DNA from: Talpa occidentalis
Lineage: Eukaryota; Chordata; Mammalia; Eulipotyphla; Talpidae
Assembly (NCBI RefSeq): GCF_014898055.3
Contig: NW_023601104.1
Coordinates: 83,559,106 to 83,623,105, forward strand
DNA length: 64,000 nucleotides
Direction: 5' to 3'
Part shown: positions 21,319 through 32,093 of the stretch, piece by piece
How the letters are laid out: every line of letters begins with the position of its first letter
Numbering within the stretch: the first letter of the stretch is position 1
Notes under the pieces: generated by a model
Told to the model about the DNA's origin: nothing
The model's input: only the letters and a program-made list of their open reading frames with translations
Database searches by the model: none
Made by a program: the position numbers and the translations under genes

Positions 21319-22089
21319 CAAGGATTTAGGGCTCCCTTTTATAACCTATATTTTGTGGGCTTTGCATGACTAGGGAGTTGGTCTGGGTCAGTTAGTGCTG
21401 GGATGTCTGGTCTTGGGCGTTGACTTTGGACACAGAATATGCCCTGGCCCTGCTTTTGCATTTAGGTTCAAAGTGATCAGTCTTATGGCAAGGTTCCCAA
21501 GGCAACCTTATCAGTTCCCTTTATCTATTCAAGCCTCCCAAACCTTGCTGCTGGGCAAAGGGTGGGGGCTTAGTTTTAACTTTATGAAATGATACCCTGA
21601 CCATTCTAGGCTGACAAATAATCTGAGAAGCATCAGACAGGTTGAGAAGAGAAAAAAGCCAAAAAGAAGTTTAATAATAACACATGTACTTCCAGTATAC
21701 ATGGAGGAAGCCCAGCTTGACTTGAATAATTTGCCTAGCATGTTTCAGAAGCCATATTAAATAATTTAGGTAAGACAGGGAGAGTGGGGAAAAGAAAAAT
21801 GTTAGATTAGGGAGTCTATCAAGGAGGCAAAGTAAACAAAGTTGTGCTTGCTTAAGTTCTGCAGTGTCCATGGAAAAGATAAGGAGATTAGGTCTTCCCA
21901 GTACATTGAGGGAGATGCACTCACAGAGGGAAATTGACATGTAAATGTCTTTGTCAGAGGTAACCTCCACCCAACCTTTGAAATCCTCTCCCATGAAATC
22001 ACCTAGGGCCAAAAGGACAGATTTGAGGGTTGTAGATATTTGTTCTTCAGCACAGCCCAACTCATTATCTCAAACAATGCCCTGAAGAA
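21319..22089. other. Unassigned, possibly ERV-derived sequence
   Basis: Sits between SINE/LTR features. The 129-codon minus frame at 21671-22060 has no domain I recognise. AGTTTAATAATAACACATG at 21669-21687 resembles an inverted LTR poly(A)/R region, but this is a guess. Confidence 0.35.
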
Positions 22090-22094
22090 TATCT

Positions 22095-22793
22095 ATTGTG
22101 GGGGAGAGAGGATGTCCTGAAGGAACTCCACCCCCACCCCAAGCCAAAGGGATCCAAGGACTACAAATCCCATAATGTCATCACTACCAAAGGGAGGATT
22201 GTTGGGAACTGAGGGTGGAGTTAAGCAGCCAGGCTTGCTGTACAACCAGAGACTTGTGGGCCTTGGGGGTGCTTTTTTTTTTTTTTTTCCCCAGCCTTCA
22301 GTGTGCCCTTGGGGGTCCCAGCTCAGAGGAACTGGTAGGACACATTCACCAATTTTTCTCTTTTTCCCTGGTTTATCCTCTCTTCATTTTCCTTTTGTAA
22401 ATAAGCCCTTTATTAACATTTGTGTGTGTGCCTATAGTTGAGTTTCTGTAAGTTAATTTTTTTTAAAGATTTATTTATACAAGAACCGGGGTACAGGCTA
22501 GATGTGCGGGAGGGTGAGAGGATTCACCAGAGACAGAGCCCGGAACAGAACGGGCAGACTGACTGAAATACATTGCTGAGGGGAGAGGCAGGAGAGGTCT
22601 GCTCGCCATGTGGGTTGCTCCGAGGACGAGGACGGCGGGGATTGAACCGGCACTGCAGCGGCTGCAGAGAGTTTCACAGCGCTGCACTCAACCGCCTGCG
22701 CCACCAGGGATGCCCTCCATAAGTTTTCTTAAGTGCATGGGTGAGGACCCAGAGTCAGTCCAACTCATTTCACACTGGGGTTGCCCTGTAACA
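22095..22793 (+). mobile_element. Solo LTR, ERV/MaLR-like family X, with nested SINE
   Basis: Starts ATTGTGGGGG and ends CCCTGTAACA, bounded by 5-bp TSD TATCT (22090-22094 and 22794-22798). Without the SINE at 22455-22715 it is about 435 bp, like its inverted sibling at 19376-19822. TGTAAATAAGCCC near 22397 is the poly(A)-signal region. T16 at 22272-22287 is an expansion of a shorter T-run in the sibling. The distinct TSDs show two independent insertions, each reduced to a solo LTR. Confidence 0.88.
22455..22715 (-). mobile_element. tRNA-derived SINE, type B, nested in LTR
   Basis: Minus-strand copy with GAACCGGGGTACAGGCTAG at the 3' body and CCGCCTGCGCCACCAGGGATGCCC at the head. The CAGCGGGCG part of the body is missing. 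Short flank repeat TAAGTT at 22449-22454 and 22720-22725. It splits the LTR just before its 3' end, so it is younger than that LTR. Confidence 0.93.
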
Positions 22794-22798
22794 TATCT

Positions 22799-23058
22799 AC
22801 ATACTTGGCACCCAATAAACCCCAAGAAATAGGGCACCTGCAGGTCGTATGGTCCATGATGAATTTATGTCAGTAAGAATTAACCGACTGCTTTCCAAAT
22901 AGCCTGTTCTGATATTTGCATTTGTTATAGGGCAGGGAGAGGGGCAGCCCAAACCCCACCTCCCCCTTTCCTGGGGACCACCCTGTTACACATTGACCAG
23001 AATGCAGGGACAAGCTTACTACTATGCATTCTCCCCAATACCAAGTTTTGAAATTCAC
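22799..23058. other. Non-coding sequence, nothing recognised
   Basis: Short gap between the LTR and a SINE. No feature was recognised. Confidence 0.5.
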
Positions 23059-23069
23059 ATGGGTTTGGA

Positions 23070-23299
23070 GGGCCACCCTGGTGATGCAGGAGTTTGAGCT
23101 CAGCACTGTGAAGCTGTCCGCAGCCTCTGCAGTGCGGGTTCAATCCCAGCCGGCCAGGGAGATACCCACATGGAGCGGCAGACCTCTCCTATCTCAGTAT
23201 ATTTAGTCAGTCTGCCTGTTCTGTTCCCTGCTCTGTCTCTGGTGAATCCTCTCAGCCTTCTGTACCCCAGTTCTTGTATAAATAATCTTTAAAAAAATA
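23070..23299 (+). mobile_element. tRNA-derived SINE, type B
   Basis: Head GGGCCACCCTGGTGATGCAG, box B GGTTCAATCCC, and a body lacking about 20 bp after CTCTCCTATCTCAG. Tail AATAATCTTTAAAA keeps TCTTT. Perfect 11-bp TSD ATGGGTTTGGA at 23059-23069 and 23300-23310. Confidence 0.94.
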
Positions 23300-23506
23300 A
23301 TGGGTTTGGAAATCCATAGAATTAGTAGCTGAATTTTTTCTTAAGTGAATTATGTCTTTTAATATATTTGATCATTTTAAAAGAGAATTGGATTTTTGTC
23401 TTTCTTTAAAATTCAGAGTTATTTTATTAGGAATTTAAACTTCTTAGATGTAAATTCTGGTTTAAGAAGTTTTCCCCATGTTTACAAAGTCCAGAAATAT
23501 TTTCTT

Positions 23507-23772
23507 TTTTTTTTTTTTTAAAGATTTATTCATACAAGAACTCTGGGGTACAGGCCAGAGGTGTGGGGGGCGAGAAGATTCACCAGAGACAGAGTGGGGA
23601 GCAGAACAGGCAGATGTACTGAAGTACACTGCTGAGGGGAGCAGGAGGCGAATCAGGAGAGGTCTGCTGTGCCATGTGGGTTTTTCCCTGTCTGGGGATC
23701 GAACTCGTGATGCAGAGGTTGCAGACAGCTTCACAGGTTGAGTCTTAACCCCTTGCGCCACCAGGGAGGCCC
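23507..23772 (-). mobile_element. tRNA-derived SINE, type B
   Basis: Minus-strand copy with T-tail side at 23507-23519 and head CTTGCGCCACCAGGGAGGCC. Perfect 16-bp TSD CCAGAAATATTTTCTT at 23491-23506 and 23773-23788, among the clearest in the window. Confidence 0.96.
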
Positions 23773-23789
23773 CCAGAAATATTTTCTTG

Positions 23790-24375
23790 AATGCTTTCTT
23801 CCCTAGTTTAATTGTATAAACTCTTGTTGTTTTTTTTAAAACATCTTTATGGTGTATGTTTTTGCATTTTGTGTAACATTAGAGAACTGATGCATTTTTA
23901 TCTATAGAAGGGATTGTTTTCTCAGCATTGTATTTAGAATAATCCTCTTGTCCACTTTGCTTTGAAGCTCCATCTCTATCACACTTTTTTGATATAAAAT
24001 TCTGTGTAAATAGCTTTTTTTTACAAGCTATTTTACTGACATTTTGTTCCTTCATCTATGTCACAACTGTTCGTCTTATTATAAACATGTATCTTAATAT
24101 GTAGTAATTCTACCTAACCCAAACTTGATTCTCCTTTTTTCAAAACCAGCATTATTACTTGTAGACCATTGCTATTCTATATTGATTTTAAGAGTTTTAA
24201 TTAATTTTTTAAAAAGTCAGCTGAAATATTTATTGTGATTGCTTTTGAATGTGTAGAACAATCTGGGAAGCATGGGCATCATTGTCATGATATATTGTCT
24301 CATCCATGCAAATATAGTTTATTCCATTTGTTCCAAAAGAGTTTGTAAATGTCTTTTTATTTGATTGGTAGATAA
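23790..24375 (-). mobile_element. Old LINE-1 ORF2 relic
   Basis: The plus strand follows the complement of L1 ORF2: GATTCTCCTTTTTTCAAAAC, TATTTATTGTGATTGCTTTTG, GAATGTGTAGAACAATCTGG, TCATCCATGCAAATATAG and TTTGTTCC. These are the phrases read in L1 as 'ATTGGGATTGCATTGAATCT' and onward. Stops and indels are throughout, so no frame survives. The SINE at 23507 lies at its left edge. Confidence 0.65.
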
Positions 24376-24654
24376 AAATGCTGGTGTTATAACAAAGAGT
24401 ATTTTCTAGTTGGTTATTGCTAATAACGGCTAGTTCTTGAAAAGAGAAGGATTTGGAAAGGCAGAGATGGGTGAAAAGAATTTCTAGTTAGAGGAACAAA
24501 TCTGAGTGCAAATCCATAGACTATAAACGTTAGGACATATATCAGAAATGGAAAATAAGTTTTGTTTGGAACCAAAGATATTTACAAAGAGGTGTTGGAG
24601 AATAAGTATCAAACAAGTGGCAAGACAGGCAGCTTAGGTTTCAGGGGAGTAGAG

Positions 24655-24885
24655 CCTGCTGGTTGAAAACATGGATTCAGAAGTCAAACTGCCCATTTCC
24701 TGACTTTGCTCCTTATTAGCGGGGTGACCTGGGTATTTGTGCTTCAGCTTCTTCACTGGTAAATGGGGATTATGACAGTGCTGACCTCATTAGAGTACAG
24801 TGAAGATTAAATGAGTCAAGACGTGTAGCATCTGGTGTGGAATAAGCATTCAGTAAATGTTAACTTTTATTGTAATTGCTGCTAT
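24655..24885 (+). mobile_element. MIR relic, near full length
   Basis: GGTTGAAAACATGGATTCAG, CTTATTAGCGGGGTGACCTG, GTAAATGGGGATTATGACAG, GAAGATTAAATGAGTC and AATAAGCATTCAGTAAATGT match MIR in order from tRNA-like head to 3' end. One of the best-preserved MIRs here. Confidence 0.85.
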
Positions 24886-25683
24886 TATTATTAGGAAATG
24901 GAAATCATTAAAAATTTTGATGTGATTTGTCCAAGGTCAGAAAATAGGTTAGCAATATAGCAGAGAGAAGAGACTTAAATCTCTTGATTCCTAGTGTAGA
25001 ATTTGGCTTATAACATTTTGTGGAAACAAATGCATTAAAAATATCTTTGAGAAATGACCAGCTATTAAATTATTTCAGAGGGTCCACTACAAGTGCAAAT
25101 GTTAAGCATCAACAAACTGGCATGAAATACTCATATGCTGGCTACATGTGTTCTGTAACACAATTGAATTTTGAGTACACAAGCACCAGATTTATATATA
25201 ACACCAGCAAAATCATTTGAAATTTCTCTCTTCTGGCAAGTATAAATGATGCAGTAACACTTTAAAGGATCTATTTAAATATGGAACCATATATTATAGT
25301 GTGATGAAAAATAAATTATTCACCAAATATTCACTTTAGACCATAGAAAAGGTTTTTGTGGCACTGTTGGTAGTTGATGACCTATTGGAAACTGAGAATG
25401 GAAAAATAAAAGATTCAAAGTGAGGTTTATTCACCCTCAACAACATGTCTATATCCTTAAAGTTAAGCTAATAACAGAGACTTTTATAGAAGATGGAAAT
25501 CAAGAAAAGCTGGTTAGCACCAAGAAACTGGGGACAGTTCTTGTTTCTTTTTCAATTAAAAAAAAATTACATGTATACATATTATATATGTGTGTGTATG
25601 TATATATATATATATACTTTAACTTTTCTAATGTTTACCATCAGCAATGGACAAGATTAGCTCATCTCTTACTATCAGAACAC
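24886..25683. other. Non-coding sequence; TA/TG simple repeat
   Basis: A (TA)n/(TG)n tract lies at 25572-25617. I recognise nothing else. Confidence 0.5.
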
Positions 25684-25698
25684 ATATTTACTCTTTTT

Positions 25699-25959
25699 TT
25701 AAAAGATTTTATTTTATTTATGCAAGAAATGGGGCACAGGCCAGATGCGCGGGAGGGTGCGAGAATTCATCAGAGACAAAGCGGGAAACAGAACAGGCAG
25801 ACCTATGAAATACACTGCTGAGGGGAGCAGCGGGCGAGACCGGAGAGGTCCGCTGGCCATGTGGGTTGCTCTGAGGCCAGCCGGCATTGAACCCGTGCTG
25901 CAGAGGCTGCAGACAGCCTCACAGCGCTGTGCTCAACCGCCTGTTCCACCAGGAGGCCC
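25699..25959 (-). mobile_element. tRNA-derived SINE, type B, first of a stacked pair
   Basis: Full-length minus copy (tail AAAAGATTTTATTTTATTTATG at left, head CCACCAGGAGGCC at right). Left flank ATATTTACTCTTTT (25684-25697) recurs as ATATTTACTTTTTT at 25961-25974, directly before the next SINE. Confidence 0.94.
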
Positions 25960-25974
25960 AATATTTACTTTTTT

Positions 25975-26205
25975 TTTTTTTTTGAAGATTTACTTATTTA
26001 TTTATACAAGCACTGGGTACAGTCAGAAGCGTGGGAGGGTGAGAGAATTCACCAGAGCCAGAGCGGGGAACAGAACAGGCAGACTGACGAAATACACTGC
26101 TGAGGGGACCCTCAGCAGGCGGCTGGGGACTGAACCGGCGCTGCAGAGGCTGCAGGCAGCTTCGCAGCCCAGCGCTCAACCACTGCGCCACCAGGGGAGG
26201 CCCCC
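25975..26205 (-). mobile_element. tRNA-derived SINE, type A, second of a stacked pair
   Basis: Type A minus copy with head GCGCCACCAGGGGAGGCC. An internal deletion joins TGCTGAGGGGA to CCCTCAGCAGGCGGCTG, removing most of the box between body and head. It lies between ATATTTACTTTTT at 25961-25973 and ATATTTACTTTTT at 26207-26219, the same target word as its neighbour's left flank. Confidence 0.94.
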
Positions 26206-26219
26206 AATATTTACTTTTT

Positions 26220-27185
26220 AATGAACTATTTCGAATAAGGATCAATAATAATCCAGGAATTTATTTTGCTTTTGAAGTCAGTGTGGGTCAGTCTCCCCAA
26301 AAGGGTCAGACTTTTCTCAATGTGCCCAGAGTAGGTCTGTTACCACCTTGATAAAGGAACTTCTGAAGGTCAGTCAAGACCCTGTGTGGGTCAGAAAGTC
26401 TTTTACTATGACTTAAAGAAAGCAGATCTTGTTGAGGGCCCTGTCATTTGTAACTGCATCAGAGGCTGAGCAGCTTTGTCCTCACTTGTGACTTTCACTC
26501 TCCCTAATTACAGAAGAGTTCACCACTCCCTAAGTTTCTGTCCTTTGAAGAAGCAATCACTATTCCTCCTTTCATGATCTAAAGAATGCATATATGGGGG
26601 TCCCGTCCAGGTGTTGGTTTATGAGTGAACTTATCCTCTCAAAGAATCTAATTTTTACCCTTAGATTAAGGTTGAGGTCCTCCTTGTCTGTCATGTGAAA
26701 TTTTCTCTTTCCGTCCTTGAATTCCCAGGTTCCTAAGTGCAGAATAAATATTCCAGATCTGCTCTATTACTCTTTAGAATTTACAACCATGCAAATTCTC
26801 CATGCATACATTATTAACTTGATTGTTTTTCATTTGTTAACCCATCTGATGCTATTTTAATTAATCATCTAGCCCAAGAAGAACCCAAGGGTTTGGGGGA
26901 TTTTCCCTTGACCTTGACATCAGAATCAAAGTTTGTCCCATTCCTGATTTCCGCATCTTCTCTTTTCGTCCAACTTTGTTATTTCTTTTGTGTTAGACCT
27001 GCCTCCATTATTGTTCTGTAGGTCACAATCTTCTCTGAGGGCTGGAAATATGTCTTAGAAACACTGAATCCCCAGAAGACACAGTACAGAAAACTTACAA
27101 GGTAAATCCTCAAAAACAAAGTGGGCTGGTCCTAAAGAGAACAGACATAATTTGTGGTCACTGAGAAATGACTTATGTTTCAGAT
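26220..27185. other. Non-coding sequence, possibly old ERV
   Basis: No frame or repeat could be named. TGGGGGTCCCGTCCAGG at 26595-26611 loosely resembles a tRNA-Pro primer-binding site, which would suggest an ERV, but neither LTR nor coding remnants back it. Confidence 0.3.
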
Positions 27186-27197
27186 TGGAGTGGATTT

Positions 27198-27483
27198 ATT
27201 TATTTATTTATTTATTTGGATTTATTTATGCATATAAGAACTGAGGTACAGGCCATAGGTATGGGGTGGGGTGGGGTGAGAGGATTCACCAGAGACAGAG
27301 TGGGGAGCAGAACAGGTAAACTGACTGAAATACACAGCTGAGGGGAGCAGTGGGCAAGATAGGAGAGGTCTGCTGCACCATGTCGGTAGCTCCCTGGCCT
27401 GCCAAGGATCGAACTCCTGCTGCAGAGGTTGCGTATAGCTTCTTAGTGCTGTACTTAACCCCTTGTGCCACCATGGAGGCCCC
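27198..27483 (-). mobile_element. tRNA-derived SINE, type B, tail expanded
   Basis: Minus copy with head CTTGTGCCACCATGGAGGCC. The tail side is expanded to (TTTA)6 then GGATTTATTTATG. GGGGTGGGGTGGGGTG at 27265-27280 is a local expansion. TSD TGGAGTGGATTT at 27186-27197 and TGGAGAGGATTT at 27484-27495 (one mismatch). Confidence 0.92.
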
Positions 27484-27495
27484 TGGAGAGGATTT

Positions 27496-27671
27496 AATGA
27501 AGGTCAAGATCCAAAAATACAGACCCTAACCCCAAAGAGTCTTCTTAGGGAGAGAACTCACCAGAGTACATTAGGTATAGTTAACCAGGCAAGACTCTAC
27601 TGGAGATTCATGCATGAAGAAGCCAGGTCCTCAAAGGAGAATATAGTTTGGTTTTTATAAGAGAGGTGGTG
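27496..27671. other. Non-coding sequence, unassigned
   Basis: Short gap ending in TTATAAGAGAGGTGG, which serves as the left flank of the next SINE pair. Confidence 0.5.
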
Positions 27672-27950
27672 GGGGTGGGTCCCTAGTGGCAAAAGGGCTT
27701 AAGTCTCAGCACTATGAAGCTATCTGCAGCAACTGCAGTGCAAGTTCGATCCCCAGCAAGGGAGCTGACGCACAGGGTGCAGCAGATCTCTCCTGTCTCA
27801 ACTGCTCCTTGCCTTAGCAGTGTATTTCAGTCAATCTCCCTGTTTTGCTCCCCACTATGTCTCTGGTGAATACTCTCACCACCCCCCAAACCTCTGGCCT
27901 GTACACCAGTTTTCATATGCATAAATAAAGTAAATCTTTAGGAAAAAAAG
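27672..27950 (+). mobile_element. tRNA-derived SINE, type B, diverged
   Basis: Head GGGTCCCTAGTGGCAAAAGG, box B AGTTCGATCCC, 3' end CCTCTGGCCTGTACACCAG and CATATGCATAAATAAAG, and tail with CTTTAGGAAAAAAAG. Left flank TTATAAGAGAGGT (27655-27667) and right flank TTATAAAGGGAGGT (27953-27966) are an older, diverged TSD. Confidence 0.9.
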
Positions 27951-27966
27951 AGTTATAAAGGGAGGT

Positions 27967-28284
27967 CCGGGCCTCCCAGGTTGCGCAGCGGTAGAGCGCT
28001 GGGTTGCGAAGGTGCCCGCAGCCTCTGCGGCACCGGTTCAATCTCCGGCTGCTCCCTGGTCACCTGAGGAGGATCCCACATGGCGCGCAGACCTCTCCTG
28101 CCGCCCGCTGCTCCCCTCAGCAGTGTACTTCGGTCCTTCGGCCTGCTCTGCTCCCCGCTCTGGCTCTGGTGAATTCTCTCACCCTCCCGCGCTTCTGACT
28201 GTACCCAGTGCATGTATGAACAAAACAAACAAACAAATAAATAAATAAATAAAACATGCCTCTAAAAAAAAAATAAATAAAAAA
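27967..28284 (+). mobile_element. tRNA-derived SINE, type A, long-tail variant
   Basis: Near-consensus body with head CCGGGCCTCCCAGGTTGCGCA. The tail is AACAAAACAAACAAACAAAT, (AAAT)n, then ACATGCCTCTAAAA. This CATGCCTCT tail is shared with 31779 and 56412. Perfect TSD TATAAAGGGAGGT at 27954-27966 and 28285-28297. It was inserted at the right flank repeat of the preceding SINE. Confidence 0.96.
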
Positions 28285-28297
28285 TATAAAGGGAGGT

Positions 28298-30757
28298 TCA
28301 TGAGGCAGAGGGGAGGCAAGCAGTACCCCAGCTTGTTCTGGGTTAGGCTATGCCTGGGCATGTGATGATCAGTTACACTCCAATTCACATGTGGGCTCTT
28401 GGCCTTCTCTCTCCAGGAAATTGTGAGATAATCATTTGTCAGAATAATACTTTTTGTCTAGCATGGCTCCTTATGGTCAGTGTGGTGGGCCAAGGTGTAT
28501 GGATAGGGTTCACCAATTGTTCAAATAGGATTTGGGACAACTCAATCTATCCCCCCACGCATGGGAATGCCTTTTAGAATCATATAAATACGTGGGTCAG
28601 TGTGGGAGGTGCTCAGTGACAACTGGTTTGCAGGTCGACCAGCTCAAGCTTTGAATCCTATGAACTAGATGATGAAACACCACCGCGAGGTGTAACATTC
28701 CCCAAGAAACCACCGATTCCACCAATGTTTTTACACCATTCAAACCCCAACTCTTCTCATGCATACACATAAAACAAGCAAGCTTTGGGAGTTTGAATGA
28801 CTTACTTTGGATAGAACAACACAAATTCATGCACAAAAGCTGCTTCCCTGAATTCCTTCCCTTTAGGCCTGATTCTAGCACCTCCATTCTTTGGGTAATA
28901 ACTCTAATTTGGTTAATAAGTAGGATAGAAATAGAAGGGCTAAAAAAAAAAATTCACATAAAGCAACCACTCCTAAAGCCCACCTTTTAATGGCTTTGAA
29001 ATGTGAAGGCCAAGGACCTTTTTGATTTAATTCTTTTTCAAATTTGACTTTCTTTGTTATTCTCAACAGGAATTGTAAGTCTACAAAAAAGTATATATCA
29101 ATCTAACCTTTACATAAGACTTGTTTCTTTTGGTTTAGTACTTAAATAGATTTTAACACGAGGTAACAAAAATGTTTAGTATTTTCCAAGTGGCACATCA
29201 TGCTGTTCAAAGATGTAATAAATAGATACTACTGATCACATTTAAACATTTTCAACTAGTGGATTTATACCCAAGGCATTGGAGATTTTAATTGACAGAG
29301 TTTTAAAAGTGATTCATTTCAAAACTCAGAGACAAGAAGAAAAACACATCCACTTTTGAAGAAATGAATATAGCCCATTGATAAGTGCCTTTGTTGCAAA
29401 TGAAGAAAATACTCTTACTCTGTCTTGGCACCAGTATTTAGCAGTTGGCATCTAATTAATTAGTTATCAGGGGTGGATTCACACTGGAAAACAAATCCCT
29501 CTTCTCCTGATTATGGATTGCATTTTGATGATAAAATTGTTGGTTGTGTACCTCCTCAGTGACAGATTTTGTGTGATTAATGTCTCTCGTGTCTATTTTT
29601 CTTTGTGCCCTTCACACAAAAGATGCCACAAAATCAGCATCACTGATCAAAATGTAGCTTTTACCCCCCTTTTTTTTTTTAAATCTCCCTCCATATTCAC
29701 TTGTTATGGTTGATCTCTAGCTTTGTGTATTTGAAAACTAAGAACAAAATAAAAGACCACAGTGACTACACCTATTACTGCCAGTTGAGTTTAAATTATG
29801 ACTACATACTTCTCAGCTTCCTTCACTAGGATTTTACACAGATGAGCTCATTTGCAAGAATAGTTCATTAAATGCACTTGTTTTAACAAAATGCCTTTCA
29901 ACAAAACATTGTTTTCTGCAAATGACCTAAACATTTAGTCATTTAACTGTAGCTCCTTGTATTGTTATTTGTTCAGACCCACAAGCAAATTCACCTGATT
30001 TAACAAACATTTACTTAAAAGCATGAATAAGATAGTTTTGATATAGTGAATGTAAATATAACCTAATCATGTGCTTACCTGATGAAAAAGTATAGATGCA
30101 GGGAGACTAGTGCTGAAATCTGTGCTAAACCTCTAAAGATGAATTACACCAGGCACTTCTGCTAACTCTTCCACTGTAGGGTAGCAACTCTAGGGCTTTG
30201 CCCTTGGTTTTCTCATCTTATTCAACTACAGTAGCAGATTTAGAAGAAATGGAAAGAAATCAATTTTATTCTTTGCCAGATGGGTGCTTGATGGGAGTGG
30301 GGTGGGGGAAAACGTGGGAAAATGATCTATAACCGAGCTGTTGTATTATGATTTAGCCCTCTTTTAGTTTTTAGATATAGAAAAAGTTAACTACAGGAAA
30401 GAGAGAACATGACATTCTTTGTGATAATGAAATTATGTCTTTTTTATTATTCCATCATTTTTAGCTGGTTGTAGTATATTAAGTTTCTTAATTATTTAGG
30501 TAACTAAAATATGCTTTATTCTTATATGCAGAATGAACTTCTTGCAAATAATTGGCAAAGCTAATTCACAATTTATCCCTTTTACTTAAGCCAGAAGTCA
30601 CCTCTATTGAGCTCCATATTTTGTGAGTCTATCCTAGCCTTAGGAGCTTTAAGTAAATCGCTCTTTCAATAGCCATACATTTTTAAAAGGTAAGGTTAGT
30701 GTATTGTCACAGAGGTCAAGTCTTCTTGTTCCCCTTTCTTGAAAGGATTGGAAGCTT
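28298..30757. other. Non-coding sequence, nothing firmly recognised
   Basis: About 2.5 kb with no SINE. The first 350 bp might be ERV-derived; the rest looks single-copy and AT-rich. Frames reach 96 codons with no domain. Confidence 0.45.
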
Positions 30758-30770
30758 TGTATTACTATTT

Positions 30771-31026
30771 TTTTTTTTTTTAGATTTATTTTTATGCATA
30801 CAAAAGCTGGGGTACAGGCCAGAGGTGCGGGGATGGGGGGAAGTGAGAGGATTCACCAGAGACAGAGTGGTGAACAGAACAGGCAGATTGACTGAAATAC
30901 ACTGCTGAGGGGAGCAGCGGTCTGCTCCGCCATTTGGGTTGCTCCCTGGCCGGCTGGAGGATCGAACTTGTGCTGAGGATTTCTTCATAGGTTGTGTTTT
31001 AACCCTTTGTGCCAGCAGGGAGGCCC
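30771..31026 (-). mobile_element. tRNA-derived SINE, type B
   Basis: Minus copy with head TTTGTGCCAGCAGGGAGGCC; part of the body near the box B is missing (ATCGAACTTGTGCTGAGG then TTCTTCATAGG). TSD TGTATTACTATTT at 30758-30770 and TGTATTATGATTT at 31027-31039 (two mismatches). Confidence 0.92.
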
Positions 31027-31039
31027 TGTATTATGATTT

Positions 31040-31765
31040 CTTTACAGGGTTTTATTAGAGAAAAAAAAAATTGTGTCTTTGAAAACTGAGAAATTTGGAC
31101 TATTAAAAAAAACTGAGCAATCTAGAAGTTTCTAGCTTACATGAATGACAAGGAAGGAAAAAGCTACTACATGTTGATGAAAGTTAGAATTTTATGATAT
31201 AATACATCAATAATTTGTCTCAGTTCTATTTATGGAACACAATTGAAGGCATTTTGTGGCAACCACTTGGGGATGCAGTGGAGAATCTTGTGAATACAGT
31301 GACTATAATGGCATCTATTAGAACTGAGCTTTTCAAACCAGGCTCCTGTGCCTTCCAGACTTTCAGGACAGTTAAAAGGGACTGGAGAGTTTACAGTCAT
31401 TAGTGTCTAGTTCAACAGCACACCTTAAAATTCATCTGTTGAGCTGGAACTTTCCTATCTCCTCTTTCACAGTCGTCTTCTTCCACATTACAAAAGAAAG
31501 GCACACTTGTAGTGTTCCTAGGAGGAAGCTGGAAGAATCTCCAGGTACCAACAATGATGATAAGAAGATGAAGAGCTGGGTACTATGTCCTTTGCAAGTC
31601 TGGCAGGTTTCAATTATCTGCTTTATAGAAATGAATTTGAATCTGCTGGAGATGGAGACTGAGGGGCCATTATAAATGAATGCTAAACCGATACCATTTG
31701 ATTTCAAAAGCAGACAAATGAAATATTTTAGGTGGTAGATCACTAGGTAATTTTTGATGTCAAAC
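31040..31765. other. Non-coding sequence, nothing recognised
   Basis: Frames of 90 and 111 codons overlap on opposite strands at 31403-31767; neither shows family resemblance. Confidence 0.5.
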
Positions 31766-31778
31766 AAAAATTAATGAG

Positions 31779-32080
31779 GGGCCTCCCCGGTGGCGCAGCG
31801 GTTGAGCGCTGGCTTGTGAAGCCGCCTGCAGCCTCTGCGGCACCGGTTCGATCCCCGGCTGCTCCCTGGCCACCGGAGGAGGGTCCCGCATGGCGCGCAG
31901 ACCTCTCCTGCTGCCCGCTGCTCCCCTCAGCAGTGTGCTTCGGTCCTTCTGCCTGCTCTGCTCCCTGCTCTGGCTCTGGTGTATTCTCTCACCCTCCCGC
32001 GCTTCTGACTGTACCCAGTGCATGTACAAACAAACAAACAAACAAATAAATAAAATAAAATACATGCCTCTTTAAAAAAA
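31779..32080 (+). mobile_element. tRNA-derived SINE, type A, long-tail variant, near consensus
   Basis: Intact box A (TGGCGCAGCGG) and box B (GGTTCGATCCC). Tail is (CAAA)n, AATAAATAAAATAAAATA, then CATGCCTCTTT and A12, keeping the TCTTT terminator. Perfect 13-bp TSD AAAAATTAATGAG at 31766-31778 and 32081-32093. With its intact promoter and young TSD it is one of the best candidates here for a recently mobile copy. Confidence 0.96.
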
Positions 32081-32093
32081 AAAAATTAATGAG

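Noticed and set aside
19371..22798. A single provirus with two LTRs
   Set aside because: The LTRs are in opposite orientation and have different target duplications; proviral LTRs are direct repeats sharing one duplication.
25420..26221. 133- and 158-codon plus frames
   Set aside because: They run antisense through two SINE copies; the residues (e.g. EGSSGRDRRGP) recur in every SINE of the window.
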